64,000 nt of DNA from Oidiodendron maius Zn (GCA_000827325.1 KN832875.1:744001-808000), one strand, 5' to 3'; counted from the stretch's first letter, positions 34,080-46,213 are shown. Notes: generated by a model not told the origin, from the sequence alone. Numbers and translations are program-made.

Positions 34080-34903
34080 ATTCTATGGTATGTATTTCTC
34101 CACGACTTGAAGGGGTCGTAGAGGTCAATTTGATGGCAAACCACACGCGTATGTCAAGTTGGCCAGAGAAGTGGCGCAGAAGGCTGACGGGTCAACAAAC
34201 TTTAAGAAAATTGAACCATGCCAAGAAATTGTAGAAGCAGCCAACGAAACGGTCTATAGGAGAGGATGCATGCACTCTTAGCAGCAAGAAAAAAGACTGG
34301 TGAAGCAACCGCAGACCCTCCGTGGCTCAATTGATTGACGTGTATGGAATGGCAGAGCGGGTATGACGAAGGCGGATGGCCCACAAGAGCTGGCTGTGGC
34401 TGCAGCTCTTCAGCTCCTGTGATCGATGTTGGGACCAACGGGGGGCTGGAAATCCTACCGTAGTTGTCAATCGGTGATGGCGTTGCTTGTTCGCTAGATG
34501 CCCCTTGCCAAGACTGAGACAGCCTAGGTCGGCTCCCTATCTTAACCGCGACCTCGCGGGCAGTCAAGAGACAACCTCGGTAGCAGCAGACCGGCGCTAT
34601 GCATGCATCGAAGCTGTCACAACCACATATCTGTCATGGAATAGCTGTCGGCAAGTCATTAATACTGGTGTTGAGACATACTCTCTACAGTACGGAAAAG
34701 CTTGATCGCACAAGATAGGCTCTATATAACTTGTGTCACATTGCTGCAAGGCGCAGATCACTCTCTCATTGACTTCAAAGCATCCTCGTGAGGTGACCCT
34801 GCATCTCTCCCAACTGCCTTGATATTATATCAACCACATGACGGCCATGTATGATCTACCTCCATGGTGATATGGCTTAGGGTATCTTTCATCTAGGTAC
34901 CTA
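34080..34903. other. Intergenic: promoter of the PhoD-like gene and 3' flank of PUF6
   Basis: 824 bp. Open frames at 34202-34567 and 34487-34705 have no recognisable features. No gene is supported. Confidence 0.55.
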
Positions 34904-37155
34904 TCATATCCTTTCTAACAACAGTGCCGAACCCCTATTGCCCGCGTCCTTAGGCTTTACATCTTTTGTCTTCTTTCCTGTGCCAGCGGCCATGCTTTTT
35001 ATAGCAGATTCTCTTTCCACTCTACTCACTTTCTGCTCTGGCGTCTCTTCCTCTGCTGCCTTTTGCAGTTTCTTCTTGTTGCCCTTCAACGTCTTAAGAA
35101 CCTCCTCTTTCTTCGAGAAGTTGCTTGACTCAATAAGGGCCACGACAACAAAAGAACTAGATCCAGTGGCCCACTCAATCAAATAATCCTTGATGTTTGT
35201 GTATAATATATCGGCGAAATTCAGAGCTGGGATGACTGGCACAATGGACTTTGTTTTGATGTCGAAGTGCCCGCCAGCAACCAGCGCTTTGAGTGCCTTC
35301 CCACCGAATGGTGTATTTGCGATATGGCTCGCGGTACTGATCTCAGCGGAAGCGGCTTGTTCCTCGGCAGGTAGGGCTTCCACATAACTAGGATCACCTG
35401 CTGCAGTCTCCGCGATGGCTGCCAATGCAGCAGACTTATCACCCTCGGCTCCAAACATCACTTCAGTAATGAACTGGCAGCCGAAGGATGTAGTAACAAG
35501 GTCTGACGCTGCAGTAGTAATGGAATTCAAGAGATATGGGGATAGGGCCTTGGCCAGCTCGCTTCGTCTGACTTCAGGGTCTTTTTTACTTGTCGACGCG
35601 CGGATAGCATCCACTTCCTTTAGAACATCGATGTCTGATGAGAGACTCGCCGGAAACAACGCTCTGGATCTTCCTTGATAGAGATACAGGAGCGTTGTGC
35701 GGGCATTCACGTCGTTAACACAACCCATGATATTCTCGATCTGTTTATCCGCATCCTTGCTCAGAAGCTCCGGAAAAATAGACTTAGAAGTCAAGACGGT
35801 ATCGTCGATGACCTCGTATGCTGCGAGAATGACAAGATGCCCGTTTGGATCGGCCGCCATGAGCTGTAAGGTATCTTTATACATCTTGAGAATCTGTTTT
35901 CGATCCTTAGCATTGCCGTATGCTAAAGCGAGGCATACAACTCGTGCACCCGACTTCGTAAATGCTAAGTTCTTTAACAGATCACCCTCGTCATCGCCTT
36001 TCAATATCTCGATGAATTCAGTAACCTCTTCTGTACCTGGCTTCGCGTTAAGAAAATACTGTAACATCGCATCATGTAAAAGCGTGAAACCTGTCGTTCT
36101 CTTTTGAATAAGGTGATTGATGAGTTCCAGAAGCGAACGCATGATGGGAGCTCTTTTACTTGGTTCTGCACTCAGTATCTCAGAGAGCTCTGCCGGGAAC
36201 TTCTCCGCATTGCCTTTCTGGAACAAAGCAAACTCAGCCCCATACCATTCTCGAAGTATTATCGCCTTCTGCTGTCTGCTTGCTACCCCGCGGTATATAT
36301 CGTCTAGGATCCAAGAAGCTTCCGGGTGTTTAATAAGTCGACGAACATTTTCATAAAACTCTGGCACAATCATGTCTCTGATCTCCTCATCTCCCTGAAC
36401 CAACAACTTCCCAATTAAAAATTTGGCATATCTGCTCTCAGCAAGCTGTCGATATGTCCCTGCTAGCTCCCTTGCAATCATCTTCTTCTGCTCTAAGTTC
36501 GCATATTTGATTGCGGTCTGAATGACTCTCACACTATCATGCTTCAATACAAAGTCCTTGATCTTGCCGGTGATTATTTCGAACAGTTCTGCAACCAACT
36601 CTTTCCTCTCTGCAGCTGGTACATGCGACTTTCGACGAAGTCGCTCCCATATCTTCTTGGTTCGTGCCAAAGATTCGGCCAATGGTTTGGCTGCCTTTCG
36701 TTCTTGGGCAAGTTGTTTCTGTTTTGCGTGTGCCTCTTTCGACGATTGACCTTTCAATTGTAAGTATTATAAATATCAAGCCATTCAAAATGCTTACTGT
36801 TCGCTGCAGCCGCTTTTGCTCGATCAGGATGCACGCTATCTTTTGTAGGCGGTTGTGCGTTACTGTCACTGCTAAATTCCGTGGTATCTGATTCTTCCAA
36901 GTCATTTGAGTCCGTTGATTTCTCCCTATGCAGTGGAGCACCCCCATCAGAGCCAAAATCGTCAAAATCGTCTGAATCACCCCGTTCCCTAACTTTTTTT
37001 GCTGTTCTTGGCTTAACTTTCGTTGTTTTCGTGGCTGATTTCTTCCTTGAGTTGAACTTTAGCTTCTTGTTTTCCTTCGTGCCAGCATCCTTAGTAGGAG
37101 CCCCCTTCCTCTTTGTCCCATTCATTGCGATCTTTGTCGCAACTGCAGTAGGCAT
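34904..37155 (-). CDS. PUF6: Pumilio-family ribosome biogenesis protein Puf6
   Basis: Two exons, complement(join(34904..36750,36798..37155)), 734 aa. Puf6 is a nucleolar PUF-repeat protein involved in 60S subunit biogenesis and, in yeast, in ASH1 mRNA repression. The N-terminus is Lys/Arg-rich with acidic patches (residues 1-115), then QSSKEAHAKQKQLAQERKAA. The repeat region has motifs such as KDFVLKHDSVRVIQTAIKYA, GTYRQLAESRYAKFLIGKLL, HPEASWILDDIYRGVA and DPNGHLVILAAYEVIDDT. The intron at 36751-36797 joins AAN-A|GT to give Ser and restores family sequence. It is divergent from GIR2, 177 bp between starts. Confidence 0.93.
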
Positions 37156-37332
37156 TGTTCCGCTTTGTGAACGGACCGCCAGATCAAATACTGTAACCTC
37201 AAGAACTTTTTCCGATGAACTTTTTTTTCGGGTATTAAATCATCCGGCGCTAAACCAATCTCGGAACCCCACCACCCCGAACGTCAAGCTTGTCACGTCT
37301 CCACAAACACGAATAATGAACCACTTCACAAG

Positions 37333-38123
37333 ATGGGAAGAGAAGACCAGAAGGAGGAACGAGAGGTCCTCGACAGCATCTTTCCAGACGAAATCCAAGG
37401 TAAATTACTACCTAATTATCTGCCCACAGCTTTAACCAAGAACCCAACGATCCTCGAAACTATGCGAAACTTCTAATTCATTAAATAGATATCTCCGAAA
37501 CTGAATACCGAATATCTATTTCGCTAGAGGTTATAAATGAAGATGGGGATGATATTGAATCGCCAACTGTACTGCTGCAAGTTAAATATCCGGAAGAATA
37601 CCCTGAACAAGCGCCAGTCCTTGAACTTCTCGCTCCTCCCAATGCACCGGCACATCCTCTCTTCAGCGTCACATCCGACAGGCAAGAACTCCTAAATGGC
37701 TTAGCTAAGACAATTTATGATAACTTAGGGATGGCAATGATTTTCACTCTGGTTTCTACCTTGAAAGAAAATGCAGAGCAGCTCATTGCTTCACGCCAAG
37801 AGCAAGTGCGACAGGAACGCGAGCAGAAGATTTTGGAGGCCGAGAGAGAGGAGAATAAGAAGTTCCACGGTACATCGGTCACACCAGAGACGTTTATGAA
37901 CTGGCGGGCTTCCTTTAAGAAGGAGATGGAAGAGGCTCGCCTCAGGGAGGAGGAAGCAGAGGAGGCAGCAGAGAAAAAGAGGAGTCGAGGGAAGGAAATG
38001 ACAGTTCAATTGACAGGAAAACAACTTTGGGAGAGGGGAATGGCTGGCAAGGTTGAAGAGGATTACGAAGAAGATGATGAAATCCCTATCCAAGAAGTGG
38101 AGAAACTTATGATCGAAGCATGA
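37333..38123 (+). CDS. GIR2: RWD-domain protein Gir2 (RWDD1/DFRP2-type)
   Basis: Two exons, join(37333..37399,37489..38123), 233 aa. Gir2 binds the translation GTPase Rbg2 and the Gcn1 activator, linking to general amino-acid control. The RWD domain covers residues ~1-115 (REVLDSIFPDEI, then PTVLLQVKYPEEYPEQAPVLEL, which contains the diagnostic YPEEYP motif). A long charged coiled coil follows (QEQVRQEREQKILEAEREENKKFHGT split over ~125-150), then VTPETFMNWRASF and an acidic end. The intron joins DEIQ-G|AT to DISETEY. It shares a 177-bp divergent promoter with PUF6. Confidence 0.93.
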
Positions 38124-38383
38124 CTTAGGGATAAATGGTGCCAATTATTGACCAAGGGTATTGTAGTCGGATATCAACGTGAAGGTATTTTTTGCCGTTA
38201 TGATTCAATCGTCCTTGAGATTATCATTACACTCTGTATGTAGTGGCCAACAGGTTTAGGCACTAGCCCTTTTATATGCCTAACTCCTAAGCGCCGGTGC
38301 AGTCGATGCAGTATAATCTCTATAAAAAATTTGGGGCAAGCCAATAACTCTCTGAATCCGCAAAAGGAGTCCTGCGTGATACA

Positions 38384-39571
38384 TCAAGATTCTACCATTT
38401 CCTCATCCTCCACGCTACCCTCTTCGTCCTCCCATTCACCGCCATCATCTTCGTCCTGACCGACTCCGACATCTCCTAATTCGGCATTCAAAACTACCAG
38501 GAGCTCTTTGGCGTGCTCGCCGAGTCGTACATCTTCATAATCCTGCTGCTCAAATAATTGAAGGCTGTGATTAAGCCATTGTCGACTCGATATCCATGAT
38601 ATTCTCCAGCTTTCGCCATCCTCATTGTCGGCCTTCGGATCCCCAGTCTTCTGCTTATCGCCCATAATGTATAGGCCCCATCCGCCAAGATACCAGACTT
38701 CCACGCTGCTATCATCCTCGCCTACCAATCTTTCCAGGACTTCAATGGCCTCGACATTCATGTCCGCCTCCATGAGCAACCTAGCCAGACTAACTCTTGT
38801 AGGGAAATCCGGGACCACATCGCTTTCTGGCGGCAAGTCTTGCCACAAATCTAAACTTCGTTTCAGTGCAGCCCTCGCATCATCCATCCTCTGCTGTGAA
38901 ATCCTGACGTTCGCTAATGTTTGCCACGGTTCCGCAAAAGTAGGTGCAACCATTGTAGCCTCTGTAACTAACGTCTCACATCTTTCTTCAGCATCTTCCT
39001 CCCACGATAAATCTGTCATGTAAACCTCCACAACCCCACACAGTGCTACTGCCAGTTTCCTTCTCTTTTCCAGCAGCATGGCTTCTATCTCGGCATGAAC
39101 ATTATTTCTCTCCAGCAGGGCTTGAATCTGGGCGCGCAGGCTTGTCGCACCCTTTTCAAACCAGTCTACGCTGTCCTTCCCACCATGTTCACTTAGTTGT
39201 GCCAGCCAAAGAAATTTCTCAGCTCCGCCTCCGACATCCTCTCCGACTGTGCCATCCTCATCAATCGATGCTGCTTGCAGAAAATACTGCCGGGCGGTCT
39301 CTATATCCCCCAGCTCGATATGTATTTCGCCCAGGAGATTGAGCGCCGGCAATGCCTCTTCGGACTCGGGGTCGAGTAGCCCGAGAGCACGTTGTGCTGG
39401 CTTAACAGCTCCCTCAATATTGCCCTGCTGAAGAAGAGAGCTTGCTTCTGCGAGGATGATTGAAGGCGACGCGGGCGGTGTGGATGATTTTGAAGGGCTT
39501 GCAGACACCTTGTTTAAGATTGATTTGTTGCGCTTCTTTGACTTTTTGTTGTTGGGCTTCGTCTTAGCCAT
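38384..39571 (-). CDS. ACL4: Assembly chaperone of ribosomal protein L4 (Acl4)
   Basis: Single exon, 395 aa. Acl4 is a TPR chaperone that captures nascent Rpl4 and delivers it to pre-60S particles. The sequence begins with a basic, Ser/Lys-rich tail (residues 1-35). It continues with TPR units (ILAEASSLLQQGNIEGAVKPAQRAL, ALNLLGEIHIELGDIETARQYFLQAA and others) and SVEVWYLGGWGLYIMG, and ends with a strongly acidic tail (residues ~375-395). The basic head, TPR core and acidic tail match the family. It is convergent with GIR2 (260 bp between stops), putting three translation-related genes together. Confidence 0.88.
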   Translation of the reverse strand: MAKTKPNNKKSKKRNKSILNKVSASPSKSSTPPASPSIILAEASSLLQQGNIEGAVKPAQRALGLLDPESEEALPALNLLGEIHIELGDIETARQYFLQAASIDEDGTVGEDVGGGAEKFLWLAQLSEHGGKDSVDWFEKGATSLRAQIQALLERNNVHAEIEAMLLEKRRKLAVALCGVVEVYMTDLSWEEDAEERCETLVTEATMVAPTFAEPWQTLANVRISQQRMDDARAALKRSLDLWQDLPPESDVVPDFPTRVSLARLLMEADMNVEAIEVLERLVGEDDSSVEVWYLGGWGLYIMGDKQKTGDPKADNEDGESWRISWISSRQWLNHSLQLFEQQDYEDVRLGEHAKELLVVLNAELGDVGVGQDEDDGGEWEDEEGSVEDEEMVES

Positions 39572-40094
39572 TATATATTTGCCAAACAGTTTAAAGCTAG
39601 GTAATTCGGAGGGAGGTCGAAGGAAGAGGTGGAGCTTGCTAATTGCAGAATATATTTTTCTAGGCCAGCACCAAGACTCTTTACAGAAAGTTCAGGATAG
39701 GCGATATCGCTAATCCGAGTTTCTCCCGAACCCCTCATTTCAGTCGTTAAAACGCGCCTTAGGGAAGGGATGTGATATCAACATTATCATGTCTATGTAA
39801 TATGACTTTCCAATTATTCTTTTATATCATCCTGACGAGGCCCAGTTCTCAGTCAGCTATGAATGAGCACACTATTCACAAGGAAGATTTCTCAACCAGT
39901 CAGGTGAGTATCAGAATTTCATTATTATTATTATTCTTGTACCAGACCAAGTGCTCCGATGGATTTCAGTCGTGCCAAAATAACCTCAGAGCGATTGTGT
40001 AAAGGAGCCTTATACCAGATTGCTCTAATGACTCACTCTCAATTTAAACGTGTGCCGGTCGGGGCGGTAAACCTAATGTAAGGCTTCCATTGTT
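39572..40094. other. Intergenic
   Basis: 523 bp: the ACL4 5' flank and the 3' flank of the next minus-strand gene. It holds a short ATT microsatellite at about 39921-39936. No gene was seen. Confidence 0.55.
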
Positions 40095-40992
40095 TCAATG
40101 AACCCCCTCGACTTCTTTTGTAGAACCTGCAGCGCTGGCAGATTTAATATTTCCAAGTTCTTCTCCCGTGCCGCTTTGGCCGCGTTTCCTACCGCCGATA
40201 TGAAATCTTGAGCCTGTAGAGACTTGAGCTGCGTTTTCCGCACCGTCTGCAAGTCTCGAAAAGAAACCTTTCTTTTTCCCTTGCTTGCCATTGTCGTCGT
40301 TTAACCCCACATCCTCGAATCCTTCTTCTTCGGTGGGTGGTTCTCTCTCGAAACGTCGCTCACCAACTGCTGAACGAGGTAGCCTGGGCAGTCGTGCAGA
40401 GTCAAGACTTTGCCGCGATGTCTCCCTTAGCACGGGCGATCTGGCAGAGATGTCCTATATGTGCGGTAAGCACAAAACTTTGGTCTCTTTGCCTGTCTTT
40501 GCCTGGCGCACTCACAAATGATCTCCTATATGAGTCGAACGATTCGCGCGATATTGAAAAGTGTTCGATATCATCGCTATTGCGTGTGCTTGTAGAAGCC
40601 CTTGAGACGTTCGACCGTTGGTGCCAAATGCCACTCTTTTCCGGCGGTGAGGGCTAAGAAATTGAGTAAGTGCCCAGATATCCAGTTCCTGAATCTTACC
40701 GGTAAATAAACCCCACTATCATTGACAACTGTGTAAAAGAGAAAATTGATTAGCCAGTTTCTCCGCAAAATCGCAGGACCACTATTCGCATACCGCTCAA
40801 TTTGTACTCGGGAGGATCCTGGCTGTGGCCACTTTTGATGCTCAGAGCAGAGGACATAGATCCCATGGTATCAACTTTCTCAAAGGTAGGGCGCATGCCA
40901 TTTTGATCCAATGGCCTAACATTTTCTTCCCCTTGGGTGAGACCGCCACCGTAAATGTCTGCCCGCTTTGCGAAGGGATTCCGAATCGGCAT
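40095..40992 (-). CDS. Conserved fungal protein of unknown function
   Basis: Four exons: complement(join(40095..40454,40516..40653,40700..40728,40794..40992)), 241 aa. I recognise it as a protein conserved among filamentous ascomycetes but know of no function. The start MPIRNPFAKRADIYGGG is at 40992; an upstream in-frame extension lacks this conservation. Other notable stretches are SVVNDSGVYLPPSPPEKSG, ISRESFDSYRRSFDISARSP, EEEGFEDVGLNDD, KKKGFFSRLADG and FHIGGRKRGQSGTGEELG. The third of these contains several possible phosphorylation sites. The protein is polar throughout with no membrane segment. Its second exon is just 29 nt. All joins keep phase. Confidence 0.85.
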
Positions 40993-42104
40993 GGTGAGTT
41001 GTGATAAGTGAAAATGGAATAGGTTGAACAATTGTCGACCACTGGGAGGAGGATTCGTATCGTCAAGTGTAGTCAAGGAACGAGAATTGAATGGGGGCGG
41101 AAGTAAGGGACGGTGCGAGTAGTTCCCAGACGGCAGGTACTGTCAGCTCGTGACGTTATTTAGTCGTGCCCGACATTCCTGCTGCTGACGCACATAGTGC
41201 CGGGTATTAAAGATTCTCAGCCACCCGGATATACTATTGCCGTCGATCGGCCGGAGCAAAGTCCACACTCGAGATTGACTGCAGCGAATGATATGACATG
41301 GGGGACAATTATCCCTAGTTGATATCGCGGGCATCGCTCGGTGATCCCGATGGGCAGTGATGGTCTCTAGATATGCGAGGAATTACTTTCGTGGTGACAA
41401 CAGCAGATACAGACATGAAAGAAACCAGTTAACCTCGATCTGATGACCATGTTCTGCAGGCATTTCTCTACGCCACAAGGCACCAAAGGGACTGATACTC
41501 CACTCCTCTTTAGTCGGGTTTGCTACATTGTACTTGCAAACTGCCAGTCTTTATGATTATAGAGTGCATTTCGTCCATTTTATGAGTAATAATATGTTGC
41601 CGTGGACATATTGTAAACCTAAATCAATTGTCATAGATATCAAGTTAAGATACTTAGTACCTGAACATACCTCTATCTAGGCAGCTGTCAGATACAACTG
41701 TCCGCTTGTCTCTAGACTCGCCGTTCGCGGGGTGGCCGTGCTCAAGGATATCTCTTGAGTTTCGGGCAAAATGTCCGATCTCATGAACATGGGCAGACGA
41801 AGAAAGGGGCGGGCCGGCAGACTTCAGACACAAGCTCATTATTATCAGTTAAGTAAAGCGGATGCTAAGCATTATGTCGTTCAAGTTGTGATAAATATTG
41901 TCTTATTACCAGATTACCAGAAATAGAAGTCCAGTTAAGTTTTCGAAAGTTAATTGAGCAAATTAGTCACGTGCTAGCGCACTCCTTTCGCGTCTACTTG
42001 TCCTGTCGCGTCCTGCTTATCATTCGTCAACAACAGTCCCAAAGTGCGCACATCTGCCATATCAGCTAAAGCAAGCCTTAAACAGACATCTAACCAGATT
42101 CAAG
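40993..42104. promoter_or_regulatory. Divergent promoter region of the unknown gene and RAD51
   Basis: 1.1 kb. It contains a palindromic E-box CACGTG at 41968-41973 and CGCGTC-type elements at about 41990 and 42007, close to the RAD51 start. No gene is supported; the minus-strand frame at 41654-41839 lacks domain signal. Confidence 0.5.
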
Positions 42105-43258
42105 ATGGCTGAGGAGACTGATGCATCACAGTATGCAGCTGAAGATGGCGGTATGGGAGGTCCAGGCGCGCCAACGCCGCTCTCTGCACTTGAGGCATGT
42201 ACTGTCAACACTCTATTGTGCGAACCTCTCTAACGCGTCATTCTAGGGCGTCGCAGGCCTTACAAAAAGAGATATACAGTTGATAGTTGAAGGCGGTTAC
42301 AATACGGTCGAGTCGGTTGCATACACACCGCGACGTCTGCTTGAGCAGATCAAAGGAATATCGGAGCAGAAGGCAACGAAGATATTAACAGAAGGTAACT
42401 GAAATCTGATAAAGCTTCATTTATTAGATTCTGATTTTTCAAATAGCCTCTAAGCTCGTGCCCATGGGATTTACGACAGCCACTGAAATGCATCAACGAC
42501 GAAGCGAACTGATCTCCATTACAACTGGTTCCAAGCAGCTCGATACATTGCTTGCAGGAGGTATTGAGACCGGATCTGTTACGGAAATCTTTGGTGAGTT
42601 CCGAACTGGAAAAAGTCAGATATGTCATACTTTAGCCGTCACTTGCCAACTACCATTCGATATGGGCGGGGGAGAGGGCAAATGCTTATATATCGATACC
42701 GAAGGCACATTTCGACCCGTCCGCCTACTTGCAGTTGCCAATCGATATGGACTGTCCGGAGAGGAGGTCCTAGATAATGTCGCTTACGCTCGTGCTTACA
42801 ACTCCGATCATCAACTGCAATTGCTCAACCAAGCTGCAGCTATGATGTGCGAAACTCGATTCTCATTGCTGGTCGTTGACAGCGCTACCTCACTTTATCG
42901 GACAGATTTCGTTGGCCGTGGAGAGCTTTCGTCTAGACAGACACATTTGGCTAAATTCATGCGCAGTCTTCAACGCCTAGCAGATGAGTTCGGCATCGCC
43001 GTAGTTATAACAAACCAAGTTGTTGCTCAAGTCGATGGTGGACCAAGTGCAATGTTTAATCCAGACCCGAAAAAGCCCATCGGTGGAAACATTATCGCAC
43101 ACGCCAGTACTACACGATTAAGCCTCAAGAAGGGGCGTGGCGAGACAAGAATATGCAAAATTTATGATAGTCCCTGCCTGCCAGAAAGCGATTGTCTTTT
43201 TGCTATCAACGAGGATGGGATTGGTGACCCAAGTCCTAAGGACTTGGAGAAGGAATAG
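42105..43258 (+). CDS. RAD51: DNA recombinase Rad51
   Basis: Three exons, join(42105..42194,42247..42394,42447..43258), 349 aa. Rad51 forms nucleoprotein filaments on single-stranded DNA for strand exchange in homologous recombination. The N-terminal helix-hairpin-helix region ([24 protein letters not shown]) is followed by the linker [20 protein letters not shown]. Walker A is GEFRTGKS (129-136), Walker B is LLVVD (220-224), and the L2 loop region is [20 protein letters not shown]. The end, [17 protein letters not shown], is characteristic. The first intron (42195-42246) must use a GC donor (GAG|GCATGT) to rebuild SALE|GVAGL; no GT donor nearby keeps the frame. The second intron is a standard GT-AG. 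Confidence 0.98.
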
Positions 43259-44220
43259 AATATCTATTATCTGTTTATGATTTGGCTTTGTATTAGACAG
43301 GAGTTGGTTTGGCAGACGATCATGATGGCACAGAGCTTATACTTGCTGCGAAGCAGCATCTTCTCAGAGTGGTGGAAGAGAGCTATGGGACTGTCTATAT
43401 ACTTTGTGTACGATAAACACAAGGCTCTGTATAGAGTCCTGATTCTTAGATCATACAAGTCAAACATTAGTACGAGTTCAGCCCACAATCAAGTCCTATC
43501 GCAGAATCAAGCGTCAATCTGGAGCACGAGACTGCATATTGTATTTCATGTCTCCTTCCTGTCGGCTCAGACTTGCCTTTCACCACTTCATCACTGTCAT
43601 CATGTGGCTCTCCACCGGCATCCATCAATGATCTCAGGTTACTACTAAGCAGAAACACACGAGAGCAGGTGAAATAAGCTTCCGGGGGCACATGAGTACA
43701 ATTCAGCAGTATCTGAGTAATCATCACCGCCGACTAGATTATTCCTATGTGTATGCGAAGTCGTGGAGGTTAGGCAAGTCGGCCTATTTTTTAAATCAGC
43801 TATTACGTGATGATCTCGCTACCTTAAAGAATCCGAGACTCGAGAGACGCAGTACTGTTTTGGCTGATTATCTTGATTAGAATGCCTCGGCTACCAAATC
43901 GGTACCACGACGTCTTCACAACTGTGGCCATTATTTGAGGTCGCGTGAATTAATGCACTTATGGCCAGCGACTTCCCAACTACTTATAGTTGTATACTTT
44001 GCCGCAGCTGCACAAAATCCGGTATCTCTGCAATCGTCCTCCTTCAGCTGATTAAGAAAGGTGGGTAGGAGCGTACATTCAAGTACTCTTTCATGGGTTC
44101 TCTTAGCCTTTTGAAACACTGTAGCGATGGAGAACCATGCAGAAAATGACACGTCCATGAAAATGTTTCTGGATTGAGATTCGTCACGAGTTATCGTACG
44201 GTAGGGGGCCACTTCAGTGA
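43259..44220. other. Convergent 3' flanks
   Basis: About 960 bp between the RAD51 stop and the asparagine-synthetase-like stop. Open frames here (43277-43648, 43692-43880, 43931-44212) show no family sequence. Nothing else was recognised. Confidence 0.5.
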
Positions 44221-46213
44221 TTATGATATTAAAGAGGTGCCTTTTGTCGTTCCAATTTCCATTTTGGCTGTCCTGGCCCCGAACTGGATCTAGATCATAT
44301 TAGCAAAATCTTTAAGTAGAGTGGAGACATACGGCTCTTTTCTTCTCCCGAGCCACAGAAAGCATCCCTAATTTGTATGCTAGCAAACGAAGCACTTTCT
44401 TGCTAGGATCTATATGCGGTTCTTGCTCATTCGAAGGTGCTGTCCCGAACCCGCATTTCTCCCATATGGGAAGCCCTACTGCCCATTTAACAAGCTCTTC
44501 ATCTAAATACGGAAAACGAGCTTCTCGGCCCCAGTGAGACATTACACGGTCGTCACGGCCTAGATTACGCTTCCCTAGCCGGTTAACATCCAGCTCAAGC
44601 TCGTCGAGCAGTCCTGGAAACCCTTTCCTGTTGAAAGCTGTTGCATGACGAGTATATCCGCCAAACAGTTCATCGGCCCCAAGGCCAGAAAGTAGAATGC
44701 GTGCCGGCGTAGTATATGGCGTAAGTCCCTCGTCCACACCAGATGAGACGATACCAGTTCCCCGAGCAGCAAAATACAGCGCGTATGCTATCGAAAGATC
44801 CATCTCCGTATTATGTGGGTGAATTAAACTCACTACTCTTGTCCGATGCACCAATGTCTCCGCATACGGCACGTTGACCTATAGAATACTCAGTTAAGTC
44901 AAATGGGATATGGGCTTGAGTATCATGTACAGCAATAAATCTCCAAACTCGATTTGGACACACATTCAGCAATTCTTGGAATGCCTTCCGTCCAGTTTCT
45001 CTGTCAGGACAAGATTCGAAAGGCGATAATAGAGATGAAACCCTTTCAAATGGCCTAGCCTCTGGGAAATTCAAAGTGTACCGGTTCTGGGTGTGGAGGC
45101 TAGCTTGATTTTTTGACTTTGGTGTATTTTGCATTGCATGAATGACTCGGGGATTCTCGAATGCAACATTTATTAGGTCGATATGGTCTCCTAATGGGAG
45201 GAGGTCATGCGCAATCCTTGCCAACACTGTGCAGTCAAGGCCCCCAGAGAAGAGGACCGCGACACGAACATTGTGCACCGAGTCTAAACCTGGAGGTATA
45301 GGAATATTGAGAATCCTGTCCTTGAGAGACTCACGCAGATAGTCATGCAAATGCTTCACAGATGAAGATTGCGGAGTGAGGAACTGGGTGCCCTTCGGTA
45401 TGTTTTTGTTGAACATACCCAAAGGAGGATTCTATGAGATAGGTAAGGTAGGGATCGAAAGTATGTGGGGTTTTTTCATACTTTGTTTGGTGGCTCCTCC
45501 CATTGTTCGGGAAATGGCTGCGGTATATGTCCAGAATCCACTGACTTAACACCCCAAGAATACTTATGCACTGGCAGTATTGAAGTCGAGGTAAGACTAG
45601 GATCTGGAAGTTGCAGTCTTCCTATAGGTGTCTCCTTACCCAACGGAAGGACATATATGCCATCAGCCTCGACTTCGTTCCAGAGACCTCTTGTAGGATC
45701 TGCTACGCTCGAAAATTCTATAGCATTCGCATGCTCCATATTATTATAAAGTAGAGAACGTCGGCCAAGGCGATCCCGACCAAAGAACAATTGCTTGCGG
45801 GTATTGTCTAAAAAAACAAACGCAAAGGGACCACAAATGCTGTTCAAGACTTCAAACACACAGTGACTTGACCCAGCTACTCCATTTTGTGTCGTGCTCG
45901 CCTTGACCATCGACTCAAATACCTTCTGACCATCATTGCCAACAAAGGTTTCTTGCCCAATCTTCCATGCCTCGCCATTCCAACATAATATAGACCCACT
46001 TTGTGGATCAACAAAGGGTTGAGGGGTGAGATGGCCTCCTCTGAGAGCTAAGACAGTTGAAGTGAAGGAAACAGCAAGTGTTGTCCCGTCACTTTCGACT
46101 TGTGCTTGCGCTTGTCCAATATGATCTGGACCTCTGTTGCACAGTAGATGCTCTAAGTCCTGTCCCGGAAATATGAAGTCTCGACGGGAGATCGCAGCGT
46201 AAATACCGCACAT
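44221..46213 (-). CDS. Asparagine synthetase domain-containing protein (ASNSD1-like)
   Basis: Four exons: complement(join(44221..44289,44333..44878,44931..45431,45482..46213)), 615 aa. The N-terminus MCGIYAAISRRDF carries the Cys2 nucleophile of class II glutamine amidotransferases, with CNRGPDHIGQ further on. The second half is an AsnB-type synthetase domain with the PP-loop VAVLFSGGLDCTV (SGGLD at 306-310) and LLSGLGADELFGGYTRH. The last exon, only 69 nt, adds IQFGARTAKMEIGTTKGT as in homologues; stopping at the previous exon would lose it. The order and unusual length fit the ASNSD1/YML096W group rather than canonical asparagine synthetase. The catalytic product of that group is unknown. 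Confidence 0.92.

Noticed and set aside
39921-39936. ATT microsatellite as a mobile-element end
   Set aside because: Only a short simple repeat; no terminal inverted repeats, target duplications or transposase remains were seen nearby.
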